A DNA stretch of 64,000 bases from Oxyruncus cristatus (taxonomy: Eukaryota; Chordata; Aves; Passeriformes; Cotingidae), in the NCBI GenBank assembly GCA_013399855.1, contig VXAY01004353.1, positions 830,041-894,040 of the forward strand. Reading direction: 5' to 3'. This document shows, one piece after another, positions 50,981-63,438 of this stretch. A program made the translations under genes and the position numbers. A model generated the notes under the pieces. That model did not search any database. It saw only the letters and a list, made by a program, of their open reading frames with translations, and had not been told where the DNA came from. Positions within the stretch are counted from its first letter, which is position 1; the number at the start of each line of letters is the position of its first letter.

Positions 50981-53900
50981 TGGAAACTTGGAATAAATTT
51001 TGCTGCTTGTGGGAGATGAAACCAAGAGCCCCCTCCGGAGTGGGCGCTGTGTGAGTATGGGTTTCACTGCTGGGCCAAGCCCTCCTCCTCACACTCCACA
51101 GGGATTTCAGTTCGTGCTCTGTCTTGGACAGAGAAATTAAAAACCCTGATGACTTCATAGGGCAGAGAAGTGCCATTTGTGAGAAAGTTTACACTACCAA
51201 GCTCTTCTGAAAAGGCCCGTATTGGATGCCAAGGAAGTGTTTGCACGAAACGTGACGTTCCAGGATGACTCCTAGCTAAGCAATTAGTGATGATGATATC
51301 CATTCCTCTAGGGAAGGATGCAGATTCCTTTCTTGCCTGATGTATGTGGTCTTGATTTCTAAACATCTGCCTACTTCATCTGTTGTCAATGCTGTCGTAG
51401 CACCAACAGCCAAAGCGTTTGCTTTCTGTCTCTTGACACCATGCCCTGAAATGGTAATTTGTTACTCGGGCCTCAGAAAGGGCAGGACCTGGATGCTTTC
51501 CCCATCCTAGTGTCCTGGAGCCAGCTGGTCCTGCTGGCAGCAGAGAGGACTCAATTCCCCATATGTCTAGCCCAGCGCTGCTGGTGGGTACCTGAGCCTG
51601 ATGGAACAGCCCTGGCTCTGTGGGAAGGTTGAGGGTGTCCTCGTAGTGCTTCCAGGGACTTGACTGATTGGTGACAGTTTTGAAGGCCACTCTCCATGTA
51701 AATGCAGCTGCCCAGGGCGGTGGAAACCAATCCCCTTCATATTTCTGCGGGCCCTGCTGAAAAGTTTTGGAGTTATTTAATAGGTTGTAAAATTAGAGGT
51801 TGATTTTCAGCGGAATTGCTACAGTAAGATTTTTTCAGACTAGAAACGTGCTTCCATATCTCAAATGTGTGGTAGGTCTGCTATCTTTTGAGGCAACCTT
51901 GTGCAGGTAAATACTTTGGTTTGATGAGAAGAGCAAGGGGCTGGGAATTCGGCAGATTAGTGAATGTGTGTGAGACTGCAAAAAAAAAAAAAGGATCTCT
52001 TGAGAATGTACCCAGCATTTTTGCTCTAACTGCAGTGCTGAGGGAGGGAGCTGGGTGTGTAATGGGACAAACAGATCTCTACATTTTCAAAGTGCTTTGA
52101 GGGTGCATGAAAATCCTCAGAGAAATGCATTTTTGCACCCAGCATGGCTATGAGATAAAGCACATATTTCTGTTGTGCCTGTGTGAGCAGAAGAGGCACT
52201 GTCAGTCCTGCCAGCTGTAAATGTGCCATTATCTAAGTAGCATCAGATAAAACATTGTTCTCTAATAATTGATTTTAAAGTGCTTATTTGAAAGCTTTCC
52301 CACCCATGCACACCTCCTGTTTCTCTATGGTATCTTCTTTGATTTCTAACGTGTCGAATGCCATGGGGATTGGAACAGAAAACAGCCAGTAGTCAAGAGA
52401 GGGGGGAAAAAAAGGGGAAAAAAGACTTGTTCCCTCTGTGTGGTGTCCCCTGTTTTCCTTGCCTGTATCCCTGCCAGAATGGGCAGCATTCATTTCACCC
52501 GGTGAGCTGGGGCTCTGAGAGGTGGACCCATGTGCTGCAGAGCGTGGGCAGGGACTCGGGGCAGCAGGAGTGCACAGCCCTGCAGGAGCACTGAAGGTCA
52601 GCAGGCTGCTCCTGCCCAGCTGCAGGGGCCTTTGACCCGGTCCCATATTTACAGTGCTTCAAACAGTGGTTTGCTGTAGGGCCTCAGTGCATTGAGCTGC
52701 AGAGTTATATAAAGCTCTTTGATTGTGGCTTAGTCCAGCAAGGTACAATTTCCTGCAGGATAACCACATACCTTACAATGCCAATTATACTCATTTTCAG
52801 TTGCTGTCAGGTCCTGGCTAATAGCACTCAGGCCCTGCTAGTTACAGAGGGGCTGTGAGCTCCTGCAGTACTGGTCTGCAGGACCTGCCACATTTCCTGT
52901 AGCTCCTGTGCTATCCATGAAATTGTGGATCAAACGGAAGGATCAGCCATGCTGATGCTGTGGCTCTGGTGTGATGCTCTGTGTGTGGAGTCCCTGTTAG
53001 GTCTAGACCCTACTGAGAGGCAAATCCCTCCCAGGATGGAGGAGAGGCATGTGGTGCAGTTACAGGTGTAGGAGGGCACAGACACTGAGGTCACCTGCTT
53101 GGAGCTGGGATGGGGTCTGACTGTTAAGAGACTGGGATTCTGGGCAGTCTTTGCATCCATTTGTGCATTATAGACATAGTAAAGTGCTTGGAAGTGCTGC
53201 TTCCCCCACCTGATGAGTGCAGAGCCAGGCCCTTGTCCCCTGCTTGCTCTGTGCTGTGCCTCGTGCTGGGTTTGCCAGTTGGAACACTGCTCCTGACACG
53301 CTGCTGCTGTTGGGGTTTTTCCAATGAAGTGGGCTCGGAGAACACAGAAATTCACTGTAGCCCAATACAGCTTTCTGTTACAGGAATGGTTAGGGGCAAA
53401 TTGTTCCTCCTTGTGGGGCTTTTAGGTGCTGTTCTTACCAGGCTCTGGCTTGGCACAGGAGGTGCTCAGAGGCTGTGGGGATGATGCTAAGCAGATATGA
53501 TACAGACCTCTGGGAAAGTCTTGGAAAATTCCTTGGATGGAAGTCAGTGCTGGTGGCTGGCTCTTGATTGTCTCCCATAACCCTTTACCCAAAGAATACA
53601 CTTGTTCTTTCCAGGACTGAAAGACAACTCTGTTACCTTTGCAGCTGATCTGTCAGGAACATTAACAAAGCATGTTAGGAAGAATGTGGTGCTTTTGCTC
53701 GTGTCCAGAGCCTTGAACACTCCACTCATCTGCCTCTGTCCTGAACAAAAGGGCTGTCCAGTTGTTCTTCCAAACGCTTTCATGCTGACATGACCACATC
53801 CTGATCTGCCTCTGCTCTCCTAAATGGTTACTCTGCTGTCCATACACAATTTTGGGTTCCCTCATCACTAGGCATCGTGAGTCCCTTTCACCCTACGCCA

Positions 53901-55321
53901 TGCAAGCTCTGCAGAGCCCTGACTGAGAGCTACATTCATGAGAAGTACATAAACAAATAAAATGTAGACAGAGAAACCTCTGCAAGAATGGAGCTGCCTT
54001 GTATGGTGCCAGAACAATCCTGTCCTGCATCCCCTGCCAAACTTCACTCCAAAGAAAGGTCTGCCATTTAATTCAGCTTGGGTATATTTCTCTTCCATTT
54101 AAAAGAGCAGCCTTATAAACATCATTTCAGCCTGGGGGGAGACGTGCCAAGGATAATTCAGTGTTGTTGGGAGCGGCAGCATGCTGAGAAATGCTCCCGT
54201 GGCAGCTCACCTCCCGGGAGGGCAGGCTTTTCCTTAGGCTCACCCAGGCCCCACAGCAAGGAGATGTTAAATCTCTGGGGGATGAAGCTGTCAGGCACCT
54301 TGCCAGGTATCTATTTTGGCTCACGTGGCCTTGGGCAGAGCTCTCAGGTCTCCCTGCTTGTACCCCAAGGTTTCTTGCTCCCTTTCCCAACCAACCTGGC
54401 GGATCCCCTCTCTTCTTGGAAGTTATTTTGCTCAGAAATAGAACATAGAGCTGTGTGTTAGTTTATGTGAAGGCAAAGATCCAAGAGGTGTTCTGTTGTT
54501 TCGTGCATTGATCTCAGAGGACTTCAGCGAGGAAAACCAATGTTGTGAGCTTGCCTTTATTGACAGGAAGGCAGCAGTACTTGTCCAAGGTCCAGACCAG
54601 GGACTGGAGCTCTTCTTCCTCCAGGAGAGCCCGAGGGGACACACTGCCACACTGTTCCCCCTGTTCAGAGCTAAGCAATTTGAGATATGAGCTGTTCTGG
54701 AGGAGTTTGCTAATGCCCAGGAGGCACATATCCACAGTCCTTCTCCATCCCTGACTGTCACCCAAGGCTGCAAAACTCCTTTCCTGCATGCACACCATCT
54801 CAATGCTCTGTTTCCCAGGCGTGCAGGGAGGTTTGCCTGCCCTGATGTTCCCAGATATTCTGCCGTGTGCTGAGCAACAGCAGGAAGCAACACACACAGA
54901 AGCTCTCAGGCTTGTGCAGAGAAGCCTCGTGAAAGGTGGATGCTTCAGTTTCTAAACCCTTCAAAGCCAATTTTCAGGTGTAGCTTGTTGGCTCAGATGG
55001 GCTGTGGGCAGCTGCAGTGGGTGTCAGTGCAGCTCTGGGTAGTGCTGTGGATACCTCGAGCTCCCCAAGCTGCAAATTTGTCTTGCTTATCTAAGGAGAA
55101 ATAACAGTGTTTAACCAATCCTGGGGTCATCTGACATGAGGCTGTTTTCCTGCAAGCTGATAGCTAATCCATTTGGGCAGCATTTTTATGTGTCAGTGAT
55201 GGATTTACCTGATCAGTCAGGGAAACTCTAGATATGCCAGTGCAGCTCTTCCATAAGCACATATCCAGAGCTATCCATTCTTTTCACAGCAGGGCAGAAA
55301 GGCTGCTTTATTACTCACTGT

Positions 55322-55398
55322 GAAAAAAAAAAAAAAAAACCTGAAAAAAACCCCAAAACCAAAAAACAAAACCAAAAAAAAATCCACCCCAAAAAAAC
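55322..55398. repeat. A-rich/C-run low-complexity tract
   Basis: A run of about 17 A is followed by CCTG, A-runs, CCCC, and repeated AAAACC and CCCC units. On the minus strand it reads as T-runs broken by GGGG, the mirror of the 24655 and 36110 tracts. Confidence 0.9.
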
Positions 55399-56869
55399 GA
55401 AGAAGTGGGTACTGGTAACCCACAACCGTGTCCTGAGGAGTTTATGTCCTAAACAGGAAGGAGGGACAAAGCTTGGGGGAAAGAAAAGGCAAGTTAGTGA
55501 TGAGAATCTCAAACACAGCAAAATGAATTGACTGGCCTGGGTTGACGTGAAAGTCCGTGTCAGAGCCAGTTCCACTAAGTTTTCTTCGACTTCAGCCAAG
55601 TGCCTTCAGCACATCCCCACTGCTCCCCTCCATTCCATGGGGACATGTGGATTTTGCTGGTGTATGGGAGCCTACAGTGACCACCTCCTGTTCCTGGGAA
55701 GGGGGTTTTGTTCTTCAGGTGTGGGGATGTGGGCTGGGCTTTTGCTTTTCCCCACCTCTGAGGAGGTTCTTTTCCTCCAAGCAAATGTTTAAAGTAGGTA
55801 TCTGTGAATCTTAAAACTTTGAAGGTAATACTCGAGCACTGCAAACCTGAGTTTGAAAGCCTGTGGTTTCTCTTTTCAGTCAGGGATTTTAACACTCTGG
55901 TGTTCCTGTAGTATGGGAGAAAGAGCTTTTAGGTCCCTGGTGGCTGAGTGCAGCTGCTTTGTGCATTACACAAATTTTTTTCCTCTAACCTGGACGGGGA
56001 ATCTGAGGGTGGCAGCTGCACGGATGGGATGGAGCCCTCTCCCAGCTGGGCACAGACGTGCCCAACCTCCCTGGGCAAAGGCAACTGTAAAGAACAACTT
56101 CAGTGGGGTCTGCATGAACACTGAGTGTCCAGAATCCCCATGGCTGGTCCTGCTGCAGGGTGCTTTGGTGCCTATTGCTTTCTTTTAGAGGTTGTTAAGT
56201 TTCAGCTCCATCCATTAATCAAGGAAAGCATAAATTAAAGCTCCTTCCTTGCTGCAGTGCAGAAGTGGGGCAGCATTAGGTGTTTGTTGCAGGTTGGCCC
56301 AGCAGCAGATCTCTTCAGATGCAGGTTTCAAACAGAGGAAAGTTTTAGATAGCAGAAAGCAAGTCGAGCCCCAGCAGCTCACAAAGATGTTTTCTTCTCT
56401 AATTAGCTAAAGTAAATTGTAATCAACCCACCAATTAGAAATGATTGATGCCAAAAGGGAAGCTGCTTTTACTATTTTTGGTCCATCAAAAAGAAGCTGG
56501 GGACATGATAATGTTCTAATTAAGCCAGATGGCCAAAGCTGCTGTACTGAAACCCAGCCTTGGAGGAGAGGGTGGAACAGCACAGGAAGGTTCAGCACAG
56601 GCTGCCCATAAAGAGAGGAAATGAACCATTTTCTGATAATCCAAGGACTTGGAAAGCTTTGGAAATTCCACCTCATGTCCCCTTGTTTTGCACTTTTTCT
56701 AGGATGATGGAGTAGATCTTGTGTTTGAATGCTGCAAGTCCTAGTAGATGGAATAATTCATCATTCATGAGATCGTCTGTTATTAATGTGCTGAAATGCA
56801 TGTTTTGTGGAGTCAAAGGTCAGAAATGTTTGGGGTGTTCTGGTTTGGAGTTTTTTTTCTGTGTGTGTG

Positions 56870-56992
56870 NNNNNNNNNNNNNNNNNNNNNNNNNNNNNNN
56901 NNNNNNNNNNNNNNNNNNNNNNNNNNNNNNNNNNNNNNNNNNNNNNNNNNNNNNNNNNNNNNNNNNNNNNNNNNNNNNNNNNNNNNNNNNNN
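56870..56992. other. Assembly gap (123 N) after a (GT)n start
   Basis: The left flank ends TTTTTTTTCTGTGTGTGTG and the right flank resumes as ordinary sequence (GTAGATTGG). The gap probably hides a (GT)n microsatellite of uncertain length. Confidence 0.98.
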
Positions 56993-59875
56993 GTAGATTG
57001 GTACAACTGCATTGGTTCCAGTGGAAATGAATCTTCTTTTATTGTTTAGAGATTTGACCTTATAGTTTTGCCTTGGTAAGCTCAGTTTGCATGAAATAAG
57101 ACATTCATAACCTCGGCTGGAAACACAGGATAGGCAGACTTTGTGCAAAATGAAACATGTAACTCTTCTGGAAATCTCAGCCTGAACGTGTCAGTCCCGG
57201 GCTCCCTGTGTGGTTTGGCCCATATTGCTCACAATCGGACTTTCTTTTCCATGGGCTACCTGCACGCTCCATCCAATGCCAGGCGGGACCACCTGCTGCT
57301 CTCCTCCTGCCTTACTGCTCTCCAGGTTTTGCCAAGTGTTTCCAGGAGTATTTTTACCTCCCTTGGCTTCAGAGGAGATGCTTCTCTCGTTTGAAGTCGG
57401 GTCCAGCATCGCCTGGGTGGACTGGCTGGAGTGGTGACGCTCTGCCCCCCCAGAGAAGGGGTCCTGGGAGGGCAGCTGGGTCAGCACCTGCAGGGCTGAT
57501 GGCACCCTGTGCTGTCCTGCCATGGTCGTCCTCAGAGCTGAGGTCTCTCCAGTCCCTGTTCTGGCTATAGAATGGAAATTTTCCTCTGAGGACATCAGAG
57601 AAAACTGGTGACTCACCGACCCACACAAGCGTTTCGCATGCAGCCATTCCGTTTGTAGAATGCTTGCAGTTAATGAATTAATTACGTTACACTCTCCTTT
57701 GAGCACTAAGCCATAAACTAAACAAGTATCAGCAGGAGGCTGGCCGCCCGTGTTTCCTGTAGCGTTTCAAATAAACACAAACACAGAAAAAGCCAGAGTG
57801 CACTTTTGCTGCCCAATGGGCTCAGATTTGTGCACCAAATGCAATATGGAGAAGAAAACCTTGGAAGGAGCGTTGCTAGATTGGTTCCCAAAGCATGTGG
57901 GTACCTGTTGCCACTGGGCTATGGATGAAGTCTCCCTCCTTTTTAAATTCTGTTTTCTTTTTGAGGCATAGTGATTAAGAATTAGAAATCTCTGTCATAA
58001 TAATACCTGATCCTCGCATCCATGGGGCTCAAAGAATTACCTTACTCACGCTTCACTCCTGGCATTTGCCTTTGTTTTCCACAAGGATTCATTTATTTTG
58101 AGGACCTGCCCGTTGGTGGGAGCACCCCTTGTGCTGCCTTTGGCAAACAAACAGGTCTTGGTTGTTTTGTGGCTGGAACTGCAGTTGGTGCCAAAGAATT
58201 AACTCTGTTATGGGAGTTCCAGGATGTCTGTGAAATGGGTGATGCCAGAATTAGCCAGGGACAGTAGTAACAGTCTGAGCTGCTGTGGTAAATCCTGTCC
58301 TGTCTGGTCCTGTGTCAGTGGATGTTTCACTCTATCATTAAGGCAGGTTATTTCATTGATTTTTGTCTTACATTTGCTCTCATTGTGCTATATTATCATC
58401 TTTATAGACAGCTTTCAACTAGTAACAGCAGCCACTTGACATGTAATTAAACCTAATAAGTTTAAATTATGCACACTTGAGTGGTTTGGTCTTTGAAACT
58501 AAATTTATGCTATTTTCACTTTCTCTTTTGGCAAAAACGTGTGCTTTCCTGGCAGACAGATGGCTTTACAGGTGATAAACACTCGGGAAGACTAGAATTA
58601 GTTGCAAGACTTCAGTGTGCAAACAGAACACTGACTTTCTGACTGATTCCCTGATTTCTAAGGATGTGGAAAGGGTGTTTATTCCTAGAAAGCAGAGTAA
58701 AGTTGAGCTAAACTTTCTCTTAAAATGTTTAGATCATTTAGCCAGCAGCTGCATTTTGGCATTAAAGCTGCTTGAGGAGCCCTGTGGGAGTCACACACGT
58801 GTTGGGTTTATGGGCTTTTTACCCCATGTTTTTCCAACTTGTGCCAGTTTTGGTTGATAGGTGCTTGGAGCACACACTAAGCGAAGTGAAGTAGGTTTGG
58901 TCATAGCACGTGACAGTCTGTGATGTACTGCAGTAGTAGGAGAGGTGATAAACTGAGGAAAATGTCTCCATTTTTAGAGCAGAAGTGGCTGGTCTGGCTT
59001 AAAGCGGTTTTGCTCTTTGTGCCCAGCTAAAGTGCTCCTTAAATCCCATCTCCTCACCCAGCCAGCCTTGCCCATCTGGAGCTGTAAGTGAACCAAAGCT
59101 GTGAATGCTGATGTATTTATTGCCTGGATCCTCTCTGGGAGCACATGCCAAGGTTTTTCTGCCTGGTTAGAAGCAGCTGAAGAGCTCCTGGACTGGTGGT
59201 CTCACAGGGAGCAAGGTGGGACACCCACACAAGAGAAAGGGGTGCCCCAAAGCCACCTCCCTTTGTGCCTCTGCACTCGCCAGGAACAAGGAGGGGGCTC
59301 AAACTGGACGTGGGGTTGTTGACCGGCTTAAATCAGACTCCATCAGCAGGAGAGGAGGAAGGTCTGTGCCCGTGATTGCTGTGACCTGGCACAGGGGAAT
59401 TGGGCAGGGGTGGGTGCTGACTGCTCCCCACTGTGGGCACCCACCCTGTCCAGGCAGGGTTTGGACAGAGGATGCACAGTGCGGTGACCAGCTGCTCTCT
59501 GCTTTGCTACTTGGACCACGGGACTTTTGTAGGAGTCCTGTGGTTTGAACAAAATGGAAAAAGGCTTTTTAAAATGAAGTGTAAGCAGACTGATGAGTAA
59601 AACTTGACAAATTGTACTGTTTTGCCTCCTAAAGGCTGAAATGAGGCAATTCAGTATTTGGAAAAAGGAAAAATAAGAGAATTTCCAGATGGATTCTTAA
59701 ATGCCTGGGTGGATTTGCAAATAGTTTGGGTAAACATAGACATCATCCTTTTTTGGCAAAGCCAATATGCAGCTGAAAACATTGCCTGGCCCCAGCTGTA
59801 GTTTGCTGCCTGTTTCAGCCACCAGAGTGGGTACCTGGCCTTTCCTAGCGGGTAGGAACACTGCAGAGGCCAGAA
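56993..59875. other. Non-coding DNA, no gene recognised
   Basis: A 171-codon minus frame (57191-57706) spans a GC-rich patch but has no domain signature or splice context I can support. The segment 57630-57790 combines CpG (AAGCGTTTCGCATG) with TTAATGAATTAATTACG and may be regulatory. Nothing else stands out. Confidence 0.6.
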
Positions 59876-59945
59876 TCTTTGCCCTGGCCCTCCTTTGGAC
59901 ACCCTGGTGTAGTTACAGCTGTACTTTCTTTGAGTATTGAGACAT
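59876..59945 (-). mobile_element. Old, diverged CR1 fragment, inverted
   Basis: The stretch GCCCTGGCCCTCCTTTGGAC, followed by ACCCTGGTGTAGTTACAGCTGTACTTTCTTTGAGTATTGAG, resembles the reverse complement of the CR1 segment usually seen as GTGGCCCTCCTCTGGAC...TGTCTTTCTTGTATTGAG. Several substitutions separate them and there is no recognisable flanking CR1, so this is an ancient remnant. Confidence 0.5.
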
Positions 59946-61393
59946 TGCTAACTGCTCTCTGGCTTAAATTAAGTATAAAATTGGTGTTTTAACTTCTGTT
60001 ACCTGCAGTTCAGCTGGTGATTTCAGTCTGGGGAACCAAATACCCTGGAGACAGGGGACTTAAAGCTTCAGGATGATGAAAAAGCCTCTGGTCTCAGCCA
60101 TCAGAGAAGAAAGAACTAGGAAATAGGGTGCAGGTCTGAGGTGTGCAAGCGTATGGCCACATGTTCACACAATTCCCTTTCACACCAATTTCAAATTTTA
60201 TTTATGCAAAAGCCTGCTCTTGGGTCTCTGACTGATGATAGGTTTATGCAAGGAGGAATAAATAGGGCACAATAATTTTATAGCTATCATTAAATGCATA
60301 ATCTATGTTTTGGAGGAGGCAGTTCCTTCTTCATCTCTCACTGGCTGCTCTGGTTTCCCCCTTTATATTCAGTAGGCTCTCGTGGTTCACTTGCTGTTTG
60401 GTTTCAGGCAGAGAACATCTCTCTGATATTTGGTATCTGAGCGTGGCTGATGCCCCATAAAGTTAGTTTGGGATGCAGAGCTGGGACTCATGCTGCTTGG
60501 GAGCCTTGCCTTTACCTGCAGGCTTGGAATAGTATTCCCTTATTGCTGTCTGGGCTCGGTGGTGATGGATGAGAGTGCTGAAAGGAGCAAAAAACAGCTC
60601 CAGCCTGGGGTGGAAATGGAGAGACTTGAATGAAACATCTCCCTGCCTGAAGATGACCCTGTATTGATGGAAACATCACCCCCAACCATTGCCTGACTCA
60701 TGGGTGCCCTTTCTCTTGGCTTTGTTGTGCTGATTTGACAGACACACCACGAGGCCTTGCTGAGAGACAGCACAAGCTTCAAATGAGAAACAAGACTGTG
60801 CAGCCCAGAGCTGAGGCTGCGTGTCCTTCCAGGGAAGCAGGGAGCCCCAGCTGCCCTCCCAGGCACGGTGGGACCCCTGGCATGGCCTCACACCCCCAGC
60901 ACGCTGCTCATGGTGCCTTCAGGGTGCTCCCTGCACCGACAGAACCGTGGCAGGTGTTCTGCAGCTATTTTCTGTGAGATGCACTGCTTGAGGTGGGTTT
61001 GGAGAAGTGAATCAGAGCAGAGCTGCTGAGGGTGAAGGGGTCAGACTGAGATCTTCTCCTGTGCCTTTAGTAGCTTCTGCACTGTCTGCTTTGGTGTGTA
61101 ACACCTGGATCAGCTGAGATTTGCAAACCACTGTTTCATTTTGACTGTCTGATATTAGAAAAGATGGACTGTGCTTTCTAAAGGTGCAGCCCACAGTAGC
61201 TTTCATTCACAACCAAGGAAACTGCTCATCTTGAGCTTGTCTGGTTCTTCCTGAGCAAGGAGACATTAAAATTGCTAATTAAAAACAAACAAACAAAAAC
61301 CCACAACCCCCCCCCCCAAAAAAAAAACCCAAAGAAATAAAAAGGAGGCTAAACTTTACTCATGCTAAACACCTGGCTATATAAGTGGAAAAT
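59946..61393. other. Non-coding DNA between two CR1 remnants
   Basis: I see no supportable coding sequence. The only distinct feature is the A/C low-complexity tract at 61281-61335. Confidence 0.65.
61281..61335. repeat. A-rich tract with an 11-C homopolymer
   Basis: AAACAAACAAACAAAAACCC leads into 11 consecutive C (61307-61317), then ten A and CCCAAAG. It sits about 60 bases left of the CR1 tail at 61394 but shows no relation to it. Confidence 0.9.
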
Positions 61394-61576
61394 GGGTTCA
61401 GGAATTTAGATTAGATAATAGGAAAAAAATTTTCACTGAAAGGGTGGTCAGACTTGGGAACAGGCTGCCCAAGGAAGTGGTGGAATCACCATCCCTGGAA
61501 GTGTTTGAAACACGTGTGGATGTGGCACAGCTGGACTCGATCTTAGAGGTCTTTTCCGGCCTTTATGATTCTGTGG
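61394..61576 (+). mobile_element. CR1 LINE 3' tail, 5'-truncated and internally deleted
   Basis: This segment follows the avian CR1 3' end: a TTTAGATTAGATAATAGGAA-like start, then ggaacaggctgcccaaggaa, gtggtggaatcaccatccct, a GTGTTTGAAACACGTGTGGATGTGGCAC stretch, then CTTAGAGGTCTTTTCC and a terminal ATGATTCTGTG. The last part is about one copy of the ATTCTRTG octamer that ends CR1 elements. Between the GATGTGGCAC block and the ACTCGATCTTAGAG block, the usual 40-50 bases are missing, so the copy carries an internal deletion. It is a dead 5'-truncated insertion with no reverse transcriptase sequence. Confidence 0.9.
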
Positions 61577-62999
61577 TAAGTGTTTACACCTCATCCATGG
61601 GCTCCCTCTTCCTTAAAGTGGGTGCTTTACTTGACTGATGTGTCTCCAATGCGAGGAATCTAAGTCTGAAACCAGTCTGAAAAGTAACAAGTATTGTCAG
61701 CCTGGGAAATAGTCAAATATAATGTTATTTCTGCCCCTCTGAGATCAGGAAGGGGCTAATCCTGAAGTAGGATTTGCTGGCACACAGGCAGCGTGCAGGT
61801 AAGGTGCCCTACCCACAGGGCCGCTGTGGATGGCGTGAGTGGAGGAGGTTGGGAACACAGCAGGGGACTTCCAGTTTCTAGAACAGCCCCGTGTTAAAGC
61901 TGCCTGCAAAGAATCCTCTCTCCTGACCTGACATCTTCCCCATTCATAACAAAGTTTCAGCTCGCACACGACAGAACAGTTACTTTTCCCAGCGCATCCC
62001 CCAGGGAGGTTGGACACTGAGCTTTCCCTGGCCCTGCGAGCAGTGGCCATTTAAATGCCCTGAAGGGGAAGAGATGGTTAAAGCCTAACTTCAGTTTTGG
62101 TCTTAGCAAACAGAGTTCGCTGCCAAATGGCACCAAGCCGCAGTTCTGAGTTCACTCCTGAGCATTAATTTGCTTCTAATTCTGTGACTTGGTCAGAGTT
62201 GTGTTGGCACTGCAGCACTGTATCCTTGCTAATGAGGTAGCAGGGCTGATGCAAGCACAGGAGTCCTGTATGGACACTGGCAGCATCCCAGAGAAGGCAC
62301 TTTTAGCCTCGCTGGAGACGTGCCAGACGTCACGGATGATATATTTATACTAATGATGCTTTATCATCGGCGAGGGCCAGGACAGGCAACGTGTTCTTGG
62401 TGTAGGCAGGACTGCATTTGCTTTTTGTAGCAGAAAACCAAAATCATCTCCTGTGAAGGGAACAAGTTGTCTCACTCACAGGGAACCAGTGCTTTTGTAA
62501 CTGAGAATATCAGGCACTCCAGTGGGCCCAGCTTTGCCCACTGGAAATCACATCTCCTCACCCTCCCTCCTCTCCCTCTGTCCTTTCCCCCTGGACTTGG
62601 TGATGTAGGTCTGGTGCCTCAGGCTGGATGTTGTGACTTGTCAATGAATGCTCTGACAATAACAACATCAGAGGATTCCAACTCCTCCTTGGAGGAGGTC
62701 AGAGGGTGGATATCCTTCTCTGGGTCAGATGGTGCTGCCCCACATTGGTGCTCATGTGTTTGGGGTCAGCGTATTATGGGATGCTGAGTGTTCCCTGACT
62801 GCGGCACTGTCATGGAAAGCCTGTCTTGCTGACATGAACTGTGGTTTAACTCCACTCAGTGTACGGAGAATCACCAGCACATACACAGGAGTGCAGAATA
62901 AATGCGAGTATGACCAAAACCAGGACAAGCACTCCTGGATATGCCTCATCAGTGTTGTCCAGTCCTACCCCAAATGCAAACCGGATTGTGTGTCACAAA
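61577..62999. other. Non-coding DNA downstream of the UTS2R 3' end
   Basis: No exon is recognisable. A short block near 62310-62400 contains GACGTCAC and an AT-rich GATGATATATTTATAC stretch followed by CATCGGCGAGG, a motif mix that could be regulatory. Confidence 0.6.
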
Positions 63000-63438
63000 C
63001 ATCAGCTGTTTTCTCTTTATTTCATTGTTTTCAGTCATAACTACAAATTTAGCATCACTGCTAGAGAGAGAGAAAAAAAAAAAAGAGGAAACTACAGCCA
63101 TTCATAGGACAACATAATTTTAAACGCTGTGAGACAGCTGATACCATTAAAAATCATGGCCGTGTTACAGGCTCTCATTACTGATGGCTACTTGAGGAGA
63201 CATACACTATAAAATATAAAGATAAAAAGTGAAAGGCTATTCAGATAGATGTTCAGCTGAATGCTGCTGGCATCAAATCAGTGGCACTGGAGAAAATGAG
63301 AACAGACACACGGCACAGCCTCTGGACTAAACGTGTGCACATTATGGGTCTGCCAAGGCTTCACCTTTTCAGTGCACACTTTAAATCAAAGCAACACTGG
63401 AGTCAATACTGATTGTTCTCGGAGATAGATTTTTACCT
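63000..63438 (-). other. Probable 3' untranslated region of the UTS2R gene
   Basis: This is the stretch directly downstream of the receptor stop codon on the minus strand. It has no continuing open frame and is fairly AT-rich, with an A-rich tract (63071-63084 on the plus strand, T-rich in the transcript). It ends just past a canonical polyadenylation hexamer. The extent is inferred from that hexamer alone; alternative poly(A) sites further left are possible. Confidence 0.5.
63016..63021 (-). promoter_or_regulatory. Candidate polyadenylation signal AATAAA for UTS2R
   Basis: The plus strand reads TTTATT, so the minus strand reads AATAAA, 418 bases past the receptor stop codon. Cleavage would be expected 10-30 bases further left, near 62986-63006. 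It is the first canonical hexamer I found downstream of the stop on this strand. Its use is an inference from position. Confidence 0.5.

Larger units (their letters stand above)
49184..56869. other. Non-coding DNA, partly GC-rich
   Basis: From about 49920 to 50520 the sequence is GC-rich with long CTG/CAG-type stretches but has few CpG, so it is not a convincing CpG-island promoter. The 153-codon minus frame at 54432-54893 and the 141-codon minus frame at 52930-53355 carry no recognisable domain. Simple A-rich tracts occur at 50951-50980, 51981-51992 and 55322-55398. Confidence 0.6.

Noticed and set aside
57191..57706. 171-codon open frame on the minus strand
   Set aside because: Low stop-codon density follows from local GC content; the peptide is Ser/Gln/Thr-rich without a recognisable domain, and other frames are open over the same stretch.
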